64,000 nucleotides of DNA from Gammaproteobacteria bacterium (lineage in GTDB: Bacteria; Pseudomonadota; Gammaproteobacteria; SZUA-229), in contig JAOUNI010000006.1 of assembly GCA_029881035.1 (NCBI GenBank), forward strand, positions 1-64,000. The letters run 5' to 3'. The notes under the pieces are model-generated. The model saw only the letters and a program-made list of their open reading frames with translations, did not search any database and was not told the origin of the DNA. Positions 56,853-64,000 of the stretch are shown piece by piece; position 1 is the first letter of the stretch; each line of letters opens with the position of its first letter. Made by a program: the position numbers and the translations under genes.

Positions 56853-57872
56853 TTAATGTTGCTGAGCAGATTGTGGTTCTGCAGGGGGCGTCAAGCCTGA
56901 TGAATAATGCATTTTCCCTTTATCATCAATAATGATGGCATCAACACCCTGGTAAGACTCAATGAACTCAATGGCTTTTTGAGCACCTAGAATAAATAAA
57001 GTTGTCGATAACGCGTCGGTAGTAATGGCATCATCGCCGATAACGGTCGCACTCCACGTATTTGTGATCGATGTTCCAGTTTTTGGATTGATGATGTGGT
57101 GATAACGTTGGCTGCCTTCAATGAAAAAACGCTCATAATCACCAGAAGTTGATATGGCTGAATTGTCTAATGGTAAGCGGACAACAACCTTGTCTTTGTC
57201 TCGGGGATGACGTACGCCTATCACCCATGGTTTGCCATTGCGATCTCCCATGACTCGCGAGTCACCGCCTGCACCGACCAGGCCATTTTTAATGCCGCAT
57301 GTTTGTAACAACTTAATGGCATTGTCAACTGCGTAACCTTTGGCAATACCACCAAAATCCAGCCGCACATTTTTTTGTTTGAATTTTATGGTTTTATTTT
57401 GCGGGTCTAATTGAATATGCCGGTAATTAATACCGCTCAACTTATCTTCAATATTTTTTTTGGTTGGGCGAGTTTTATTGTGATAATCATAAAGATAACC
57501 AACCGAGGCGAAGGTGATGTCAAAAGCACCTTCAGAGGCTTCTGACATTTCCAGTGATTTCTCGATTAAATAAAAAATCTCATTGCTGATTTTTACTTCG
57601 TGGTCTGCCGCGTTGTTATTAATATTAGATAAATCACTGTCGTCGTTTAATGGATTCATTGACCGGTCGATACGCTGCATTTCATCAAACACCTGTTGGC
57701 CGCATAGTGCGGCCACTTTCGGGTCATCATGCCAGATGTCGACAGTGATCAGCGTACCCATCATGATACGCTCACTTTTATACCATTCCGACCATGCATT
57801 GGTGCTGGCACCTAATGTTACAAACATAAGTGCCAATACTAAATAGTGATACAAAATAATTCTCTCATTCAT
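56853..57872 (-). CDS. apbE: FAD:protein FMN transferase (ApbE)
   Basis: ApbE attaches FMN covalently to Thr/Ser of exported proteins. 339 residues: an N-terminal export segment, MMGTLITVDIWH, LDFGGIAKGYAVD, VGAGGDSRVMG and the metal-binding end DAITTDALSTTLF. All recognised motifs are intact. It sits in the middle of the redox operon. The target protein is not evident: no neighbour has a perfect [ST]GA[ST]x[ST] flavinylation motif. Confidence 0.94.
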   Translation of the reverse strand: MNERIILYHYLVLALMFVTLGASTNAWSEWYKSERIMMGTLITVDIWHDDPKVAALCGQQVFDEMQRIDRSMNPLNDDSDLSNINNNAADHEVKISNEIFYLIEKSLEMSEASEGAFDITFASVGYLYDYHNKTRPTKKNIEDKLSGINYRHIQLDPQNKTIKFKQKNVRLDFGGIAKGYAVDNAIKLLQTCGIKNGLVGAGGDSRVMGDRNGKPWVIGVRHPRDKDKVVVRLPLDNSAISTSGDYERFFIEGSQRYHHIINPKTGTSITNTWSATVIGDDAITTDALSTTLFILGAQKAIEFIESYQGVDAIIIDDKGKMHYSSGLTPPAEPQSAQQH

Positions 57873-57910
57873 TTAATTTGTAATAATATTTTCTGGATAT
57901 AACAGAGTAG

Positions 57911-59536
57911 TTAAAATGCCCCAAATGAAATCATGTTGTCGATGTTGCCAAGGCCATGATTTGGGAACAGTGTGGTGAATTGACCCAGGTCACCGTTGAT
58001 GGACATGAAGTTGGCGATGACGGTATTAACCAGCAAATTCACATTATTTGCCGCCGGGCTGGATGAGGTTATCACTGAGCCATCAGCAGAAAAGCGGCCT
58101 ATTTGATGGTAATCAATAAGCCCGGTATTGGCGTAAGTGCTAATGCTGCTGTTAGGTTTGATGACCAGATAAAATGAACAGGCGGTGGATGAATTATCAC
58201 TAGTCCACTGGCCTTTGCCGCGACCGCCCAGTTCGTTCGATCCTACTGCGGAACTATTGTCGAGTGCGCCATTACTGGAAAGTGAGCCATCGCTGAAGAC
58301 ATAAATCATGAGTGGTTTATTTCTTATTAATGCGTACTGCAGGCAGGCACCGATACATCGACCGGCACGTAAATCCCGGTTTTCTCCGGTCTGGCGGTCA
58401 CCGGTATGGTAATCGTAGCCACCCATAGTAATCGAACCAGCTCCAGCATGGCCGTCAATCACCATTTTCATAACTGAAGCAGTTTTTCGGAATTCACTAT
58501 CATTATCAAATTCGGTAGTACTAAAGATTCCGGTAGCACCACGTATAGCTGCATCCTTTTCAGGGTTGACATCAACACCGGCAAAACGATCAGCAATGTC
58601 AGCCGCTTTCAGGTAACCGCAACGCATCAGGTCTTTGATGATGTCATCTTGAGTAATATTTATTCCTGGTGTGACACTACCAAGGCTGAGTTTTTTGTGG
58701 CTGATGCGGGCTATCGATTCCATGACTGCTGTGACATCAGCGGGATCACTCAATACTGCCGTCAGGTCACCAGTATCCACCATACCAGTGACGTCACTGG
58801 GGCGATCTACTTTTGTGGGTCTTATCTCTGGGTTGATCAGACTGGCAGGTGACATTGAATTACCGCCCGAGTCAGAACTTTGAGAACCGATAAGCGTCAC
58901 CACACCGCCCTGGGCACCGGCTTTAGCGATACCATACATAGGATTGTGTGGATTATTGCCGGTATCGTTATCAGAACGTGCGGCAATGACGGCACCATCC
59001 ACCAGTCCTGGAGCGACTGAAGTAAATTTATCCAGAATGCCTTTTAACATGGCACTGTCTGAATGAAAGCGCAGACCCAACTGGCTATTAGTAAAGTTAC
59101 CATCACTACCATTCAGCATAGTGGCAGCTACAGTAGTATCGGCAAGCCCTGGGATCATATCACCCGGCAGCCCCATCTTGCTGTAACCACTGGTGTCGAG
59201 AAAATCCATCTGTCCGCCACTCTGGCCAACGAGTACGTTGGAACTGGCGAGATTGGCGCCACCAGCAAGGTCAAAACAGATAAATGGAATCTTACCCGGG
59301 CCCGACAATCCACCTAGTGAGCAGCCAATATCAGTGGCCAGTGCATCAAGGTCAGCAGATACAGCAGCATAGGCGGTGTGGGGGTTGGAGAACAAACTAA
59401 AAACACCGCCACCAATAATGGCTCCAGTGCCTGTTATAAAACCCTGCCGCAAAAAATCTCGTCGTGATAGCGGGGCCGAATGATCACGATGACGTAACGG
59501 TTCATTGATAGTGAGGGGGCTGGGTTTTTTAGTCAT
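57911..59536 (-). CDS. Tat-exported DUF1501 family protein
   Basis: 541 residues. The N-terminus carries a Tat signal with LSRRDFLRQGF, so it is exported folded, probably with a cofactor or metal. DUF1501 proteins resemble alkaline-phosphatase/sulfatase-like folds and usually pair with a cytochrome-like partner such as DUF1800. Here they are replaced by LamG and haem-motif proteins. Motifs such as DGHAGAGSITMGGYDYHTG and ENRDLRAGRCIG suggest metal ligands (His, Asp). Substrate unknown. Confidence 0.8.
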   Translation of the reverse strand: MTKKPSPLTINEPLRHRDHSAPLSRRDFLRQGFITGTGAIIGGGVFSLFSNPHTAYAAVSADLDALATDIGCSLGGLSGPGKIPFICFDLAGGANLASSNVLVGQSGGQMDFLDTSGYSKMGLPGDMIPGLADTTVAATMLNGSDGNFTNSQLGLRFHSDSAMLKGILDKFTSVAPGLVDGAVIAARSDNDTGNNPHNPMYGIAKAGAQGGVVTLIGSQSSDSGGNSMSPASLINPEIRPTKVDRPSDVTGMVDTGDLTAVLSDPADVTAVMESIARISHKKLSLGSVTPGINITQDDIIKDLMRCGYLKAADIADRFAGVDVNPEKDAAIRGATGIFSTTEFDNDSEFRKTASVMKMVIDGHAGAGSITMGGYDYHTGDRQTGENRDLRAGRCIGACLQYALIRNKPLMIYVFSDGSLSSNGALDNSSAVGSNELGGRGKGQWTSDNSSTACSFYLVIKPNSSISTYANTGLIDYHQIGRFSADGSVITSSSPAANNVNLLVNTVIANFMSINGDLGQFTTLFPNHGLGNIDNMISFGAF

Positions 59537-59568
59537 AGTGATTATTACCTTTTATAGAGCGGTGATGC

Positions 59569-62163
59569 TCACTGGATAAGCATGCTGGCACTACCCAGAA
59601 TGGCTGCGCAACTTGCTTTAACTATTTCTTCTGTACGTGTTGTTGTGTCACAAGTGGGTGATGGTGAGATTGTGCATTGCGTCATGCTGGTGATCAGGCT
59701 TTCAAAATCATCACCTGTCAATACGACATCAAGATTCTGAGTGGTACTGGCGCCGAGCATATCTCGAATGACTGTTTCGTCAGGCTGAGTTTGTAAATTG
59801 TTGGTCGCATTGTTGATATCAACATTCATAATCGCTGTTAATAACGGATTCATAATGGCGGCTTTTTTTGCCGGGCTATCAAAAGCTGTACTAGCTGTAC
59901 TAAAAGTAAAACCAGAAAAATAACCTGGATTGGTATTAACCAGAACGTTGCAGTAGCTCATTGCCAGTTGTGCGATAGCCATCTGGTGTGAGGCCAGAAA
60001 GGTACTGATATTTTCAACAACGGGTAATTGCTGACGATAAGTATTGTAAGTCGTACTGACTGTAGTTTCGGTCGTCGGTACGCCCGTCACCGCTGACATA
60101 GTAGCATTAATTTCTTCAAACGTTCGTAGTCCAATATCAGAAACAGGTTCAGCATCATCGGCTGCAGAAGGTGCTATCGGCAGAGCTTCGATAAATGGAT
60201 TGTTATTGCTTCCCAGCACCTCAAATGTCAGAAAGAACTCATCTGAACCGGAACCTTTTTCCAGTGGAATGATGGTGCCCTGAGTCGATAAAAATTGACC
60301 GTTGTTGGTGAAGTCATATCCGGACGAGCTATTGACAGAAGTATCTATGTTAGCAAAAGCCTGTCCTGCAGCAGCTTCTCTGCCATTGATGGCAATGCGC
60401 ATACCTTTAATGATAATAGGTGAGTTTGGTAGCCAGTCTGGATTGAGGTTAATGAATCGCGGTTCATTAAACAGGTAGGCATAGTTATCATATTGTTCGA
60501 CGTGAAATAATATATAGCTATCGGGTATGCCAATACGATCTGCTATGGAGAACAGCATAAAATATTTTTTACCAACACCCACTGAAAAATTTTGATTGAT
60601 TTGCGTTTGGGTTAAAGCTCGATTGTGGATAGCCACCAGTCTGATTTTTCCTTTCCACAGAGCACCGCCACTGGGTTCGTCACCTAAAACAAATGCAAAG
60701 GAACTGTCCCAGTCAGTCAAATTGCTGCCGCTGCTGCTGGTATCAACGTCATCGGTGAATATGCCATTAACAAAAATTTGCCGACCATTAACAGGGTCAT
60801 AATTCATCACCACATGTTGTTGTGAAGCCTGTAAATCTTCATCGGCATCTGCAGTGGATAGTGCGGGTAGACCATTGGCATTCGATGCGTTAGTACGGTT
60901 TAAAAATGCGTAGTTATATAAGTTTTGTGCCACGGTGAAATTACGTGCGCTACCACCAGCAGAATAAGTAATGATGGATGTATCTTTTTGCGATACATTG
61001 CCGGGGACTAGCCAGCTTTCTATAGAATATTCACCTGTGGCTTTAATCAGATCGTGCAGTTTTTTACTGTTTGCGGTTGAGCCCTGAGCTTTGCCATTGA
61101 TAATTTCAATGCCATCACCCAGTACCCAGTCGACGGCTCCTGAAAATGTCAGGTTAAGCGCAGGTTCTACACCACTGGTATCAAAGGTCTGTGTGCCACT
61201 ACCGGTTTTGAATTCCCATAGAGCAATGGTATTGGTTTCGTATCGGCTGCCACCGCTGGCGATAGTAGCGTCATTCAAGGTGACAGCTTTGCTGGTGATG
61301 AGTGAAGCGTCAACCTGTGTGAGAGTGATGGCACTGGACAGGAGATTGATTTGATCTTCAATTTCCTGAGCATCACTCAGGCAGTTGGCGCTCCAGCAAT
61401 TATGGAATTCTTCACGTAAACGAATCACTAATCGTGAGTCAGCAGGGGAATCAAGGTTTATTTTTGCTTTGGCCGCCTCATAGGCGCTGTTGACGTCATT
61501 GCTGGAAAAAAATGGAGAGATTGGAGTTGCCGATATTTCAGTATGACATTCTGCACAATGTTGTGTGAGTAGAGGGTAAAGTATTTTTTCAAAACTATTT
61601 GGATCATTGTCCTGTGCGGTCGTTGGGAAGTTTCTACTAGCACCAGGATTCTTGATGGCAGGCGCGGTTAAAACAATTTGTCGACCGGTAGCGTTTGGTT
61701 CGCCTCCTTTCCATGTGGCTATATAACCTTCGATAATATCAGCGCAGGCACCATTGTCCGGCAACCAGCAATTATGGCCACCAGCCACTTTTGTGACCAT
61801 CAGTGAGTTGGCGTAATTATCCAGATTAATATGTTTAATTGCTTCCAGGTAAGCGGTATTAACGTTACTTTTATGTACAAAAGATGATGGAGCACTACCG
61901 CCTTCAATGTGACACCCACCACAGCGATCGTCTCGACTTAGATTGTCCCAAAAATTTAATTTGAATGCTTGAATGTCCGATGTGGCCGGCGCCGGCCCAG
62001 TGTAATTGATGACGGTATTATCTACTGGAGGAATGCTGGTTTGTGTTGATGCACTATCACCACAGGCAGATAGTGTTAACGTGGTAATAATCGTAAAAAC
62101 ACCAATGATGCCAGTATTTTTATAAGCGGCTAGTTTCACTACTTTTCCAGAAAGTAAATACAT
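59569..62163 (-). CDS. Lipoprotein with two haem motifs and a LamG-like domain
   Basis: 864 residues. Lipoprotein signal (LTLSAC) and haem motifs CGGCH near residue 80 and CAECH near 204 within planctomycete-type cytochrome segments. A LamG/concanavalin-like domain lies at about 305-525 (IALWEFKTGSGTQTFDTSG, YSIESWLVPGN, LWKGKIRLVAIHNRAL), followed by a long C-terminal region of unknown fold. The lectin-like domain suggests binding to a polymer or surface. The ATG follows the previous stop directly (TAGATG), so translation is coupled. LGASTT near residue 805 is the closest match in the operon to an ApbE target motif. Confidence 0.8.
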   Translation of the reverse strand: MYLLSGKVVKLAAYKNTGIIGVFTIITTLTLSACGDSASTQTSIPPVDNTVINYTGPAPATSDIQAFKLNFWDNLSRDDRCGGCHIEGGSAPSSFVHKSNVNTAYLEAIKHINLDNYANSLMVTKVAGGHNCWLPDNGACADIIEGYIATWKGGEPNATGRQIVLTAPAIKNPGASRNFPTTAQDNDPNSFEKILYPLLTQHCAECHTEISATPISPFFSSNDVNSAYEAAKAKINLDSPADSRLVIRLREEFHNCWSANCLSDAQEIEDQINLLSSAITLTQVDASLITSKAVTLNDATIASGGSRYETNTIALWEFKTGSGTQTFDTSGVEPALNLTFSGAVDWVLGDGIEIINGKAQGSTANSKKLHDLIKATGEYSIESWLVPGNVSQKDTSIITYSAGGSARNFTVAQNLYNYAFLNRTNASNANGLPALSTADADEDLQASQQHVVMNYDPVNGRQIFVNGIFTDDVDTSSSGSNLTDWDSSFAFVLGDEPSGGALWKGKIRLVAIHNRALTQTQINQNFSVGVGKKYFMLFSIADRIGIPDSYILFHVEQYDNYAYLFNEPRFINLNPDWLPNSPIIIKGMRIAINGREAAAGQAFANIDTSVNSSSGYDFTNNGQFLSTQGTIIPLEKGSGSDEFFLTFEVLGSNNNPFIEALPIAPSAADDAEPVSDIGLRTFEEINATMSAVTGVPTTETTVSTTYNTYRQQLPVVENISTFLASHQMAIAQLAMSYCNVLVNTNPGYFSGFTFSTASTAFDSPAKKAAIMNPLLTAIMNVDINNATNNLQTQPDETVIRDMLGASTTQNLDVVLTGDDFESLITSMTQCTISPSPTCDTTTRTEEIVKASCAAILGSASMLIQ

Positions 62164-63375
62164 CTAGTTCCCCTTACAATAAGCCGCAGTTTTGGCAAAT
62201 ACGCGTTTCATGTCATAACCATTATTTTCAAAATCATTGGTGATAGCGGTGACCTGGTTGCGATCAGCCGTATAGTTATCGGATTCACGGAAACAGACGG
62301 CCTTGAATACCTTTTTTACCTGACAGCGGCTAAATGCCCGGCTATTGGCCAGTTCTATACCCATTGATTTAGCACCATTGCCAAAGCTGTGTCCGTTTTC
62401 ATCCAGCACGGTTGTGCTGTCCCATCCCAGTAACTGGTTTTGACCGTTACGCCAGTAGTTTAGCCAACTGTCATCAGTGGTGACGTGGCCGTATTTGAAA
62501 TTATTACCATTGATGTTGAATTTATCAGTCACCACACCGGGGGTATAATCAAGCTGTTGAGTGTCATTGTTAAAATTGTAATATGCATAGGCACCGTAGA
62601 GCGCATCCATACCTGCGTGGCAGCCAATACAGTTATTCATGAAGATACGACTATCACCACCCGGGCTGCGCGAAACATCTCTATGTATATGATCTGGGAC
62701 ACGGCTAATGTCCTTGATTTGTTCCAGATCGGTACACAGGTGGTTGATCAGGGTAAAGCGGAACATCGCGCGGTTGGTTCCATCGACAAAAAATGCAGCT
62801 GCAGCGGCTCGGCTGGTGATAACACCAGCTGTAGCGGCTGTTGCTAGCCCTGTCACATTGCTTTGTATCTTTTTTTGCAGCACGGTGGGATCAGAAAAAT
62901 CACTGCCAGCCGCTTCGAGTGCTTCATAGTGATCGTTATTATTATTTGAGTAGGCTGGACTGACGCTGCCCGTGTAAATAATGTCGCCTGATAAAACCTG
63001 TCGGAAATCAACACTGTCTCTAATCATACCAATGACTGTTGCAGTGTAGTCATTTAGCGGCACAAATACGGATTGCTCTTCATTGGTCCAGGGGGCGGCG
63101 AAATTTTTCAGTGTGACATTGTAAAAAGCCGCGTTATTCATCGCTTCGTAAGCAGCCGTTTCGCCACTAGGGTCATTGATGATCATAGCTTCCATAGTAT
63201 CCAGAATGGTATTACTCGGGGAGATGCCCGTCAGTCGATCATGAATACGTTTAGCTTGTTGACGTTCGAGTGTGCCAGCATGCACTGTCGCACTGCTAAC
63301 AATCACAAATAAGGTGAATGATGAAATAGCATTTAGCCAGGACAAGACATATTTGGAGTTTTGGATGGATATCAT
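62164..63375 (-). CDS. Exported protein with one haem motif, first gene of the redox operon
   Basis: 403 residues. Signal peptide ending near VHAG, then a mostly helical region, one haem motif CIGCH near residue 250 followed by AGMD, and further cysteines near the end (SRCQVKKVFKAVC, AAYCKG). The segment around NNCIGCHAGMDALYGAYAYYNF resembles the DUF1588-like cytochrome proteins that accompany DUF1501 genes elsewhere. It probably supplies or receives electrons. No close ribosome-binding site is visible at the ATG. Confidence 0.75.
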   Translation of the reverse strand: MISIQNSKYVLSWLNAISSFTLFVIVSSATVHAGTLERQQAKRIHDRLTGISPSNTILDTMEAMIINDPSGETAAYEAMNNAAFYNVTLKNFAAPWTNEEQSVFVPLNDYTATVIGMIRDSVDFRQVLSGDIIYTGSVSPAYSNNNNDHYEALEAAGSDFSDPTVLQKKIQSNVTGLATAATAGVITSRAAAAAFFVDGTNRAMFRFTLINHLCTDLEQIKDISRVPDHIHRDVSRSPGGDSRIFMNNCIGCHAGMDALYGAYAYYNFNNDTQQLDYTPGVVTDKFNINGNNFKYGHVTTDDSWLNYWRNGQNQLLGWDSTTVLDENGHSFGNGAKSMGIELANSRAFSRCQVKKVFKAVCFRESDNYTADRNQVTAITNDFENNGYDMKRVFAKTAAYCKGN

Positions 63376-63438
63376 TGGGAGTTAATTCTCTATTCCTTGA
63401 TTAATATGGGGATAGTAATCCAGATTGCACGCTTCAAA

Positions 63439-63467
63439 ATGTTAGCACAGGTTTTATTATGTGTTAA
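63439..63467 (-). promoter_or_regulatory. Likely promoter of the redox operon
   Basis: On the minus strand TTAACA (63467-63462) and TAACAT (63444-63439) are 17 bases apart, with TGC directly before the -10, an extended -10 element. Transcription would start near 63432, about 57 bases before the first gene. Confidence 0.55.
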
Positions 63468-63504
63468 TTTTTCCGACAGATTGTTGGTTTTTCGACAAAG
63501 TTGT
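63468..63504. repeat. Tandem direct repeat directly upstream of the operon promoter
   Basis: Two copies of TTTTTC(C)GACA followed by an A-rich position and TTGT, at 63468-63484 and 63488-63504, are spaced by 20 bases, about two helical turns. They lie just beyond the -35 box, where an activator would bind. The 444-base gap 63376-63819 otherwise shows only a TATAAT at 63730-63735 for the plus-strand gene. Confidence 0.5.
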
Positions 63505-63819
63505 ATATTCTGCCGATTAGTGGTCAGAGTAAAGACATGTATATTTTATACAACTAAATCAGTTGGTTATGATTTTATTCGATAAGTTTCAGATACTATA
63601 GATATTTAGGTGAATAGTGAAAGGCTATATCTGGTCAGAAATTTTATTTACATTATCAGTTGAAAAGGTCTTTTGAAAAAAGATTCACTCGATGAGAGTT
63701 TGTTTGGTATACGAGCCTGTGAATGCTTCTATAATGCATGTTTTTAATGGGGTTGTACTTACCTTAGAATTAGCCGCCATTACCTGAGTGATGGACAAAT
63801 GATAAATGGAGTGACGAGA

Positions 63820-64000
63820 ATGAAGTGTCTTGTTAGAACTATCCTGATAATGATTTTTATTGTGATTAATTCGGGATTGCACGCCGAAACACCTCAAAAT
63901 GAGGTGGTGATTGAAAATCAAAGTTTTACTGACAAGGTTAATAATCTCAAAAAACAAGTGCTGGAATTAAACAGGGATCTATTCATTCTGGAAGAAGAGC
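63820..64000 (+). CDS. Uncharacterised exported protein, N-terminal part (cut by window edge)
   Basis: The reading frame is open from ATG 63820 to the window edge, 60 codons. GGAG lies eight bases upstream. It encodes a signal peptide (MKCLVRTILIMIFIVINSG ending near HA) followed by a predicted coiled-coil (VNNLKKQVLELNRDLFILEEE). No family can be named from this fragment. It is divergent from the redox operon. Confidence 0.75.
   Translation, partial: MKCLVRTILIMIFIVINSGLHAETPQNEVVIENQSFTDKVNNLKKQVLELNRDLFILEEE

Noticed and set aside
50747-63375. Genuine hydrazine synthase or anammox locus
   Set aside because: Only the propeller protein resembles an alpha subunit; the other hydrazine synthase subunits and hydrazine dehydrogenase are absent.
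63685-63957. Minus-strand open frame of 90 codons at the right edge
   Set aside because: It overlaps the signal-peptide gene starting at 63820 on the plus strand and shows no ribosome-binding site or recognisable domain.

Overview
The window looks like a chromosomal segment of a gammaproteobacterium. The evidence is gene order: xseA/guaB-guaA divergence, rpoE-rseABC, lepA-lepB-rnc-era-recO, ffs-dnaX-ybaB-recR and thrS-infC-rpmI-rplT-pheST-ihfA-merR. A sulfide:quinone oxidoreductase-like flavoprotein beside an RhdA-type rhodanese, plus several c-type cytochromes, suggest a respiratory organism that may oxidise reduced sulfur. I cannot name a genus from sequence alone. There is no rRNA operon, CRISPR array, phage or insertion sequence. 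The only clear repeat-rich spot surrounds a tRNA-Ser gene near 27.2-27.6 kb.

Layout. 0-7.7 kb holds housekeeping genes (xseA start, guaB, guaA, tadA, rsgA, orn) with a lone receiver protein, a small cytochrome c and an M48 membrane protease. 7.9-10.3 kb holds an MscS channel, a methyltransferase and a methionine-rich membrane protein. 10.4-14.3 kb holds the SQR-like protein, rhodanese and nadB. 14.5-23 kb holds the sigma-E envelope-stress operon followed by the translation, secretion and RNA-processing block. 23-28.6 kb holds mltF, an outer-membrane protein, two tRNA-Ser genes, bioA and hemC. 28.7-33.6 kb holds SRP RNA, dnaX-ybaB-recR, a HIT protein and a diheme cytochrome/DUF302 pair. 33.6-35.4 kb holds an uncharacterised barrel and lipoprotein. 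35.5-43.3 kb holds tRNA-Val, the thrS-to-merR translation block and tRNA-Pro. 43.5-50.8 kb holds pepN, a REC-GGDEF-EAL protein, two Rossmann-fold dehydrogenase-like proteins and an inositol monophosphatase-like protein.

The most unusual part is 50.7-63.4 kb, ten tightly packed minus-strand genes that look like one operon. In order of transcription: a one-haem-motif protein, a two-haem-motif LamG lipoprotein, a Tat-exported DUF1501 protein, an ApbE flavin transferase, a large beta-propeller lipoprotein with two haem motifs resembling the hydrazine-synthase alpha-subunit family, an SH3 plus barrel protein, a second small barrel protein, a TlpA-type thioredoxin, a tiny DUF4266 lipoprotein ending in a Gly-Gly-Gly-Cys-Gly-Cys-Asn tail, and a DUF3570 outer-membrane barrel. 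Every product has an export signal or export-type N-terminus, and together they carry five CxxCH motifs, a flavinylation enzyme and a thiol reductase. I read this as an uncharacterised cell-envelope redox system. Its substrate is unknown.

Smaller points: infC starts with ATC, and the mltF-like gene has an in-frame signal anchor reachable only from a non-canonical start (ATT best). bioA looks leaderless. One outer-membrane-protein gene starts five bases after a strong terminator.
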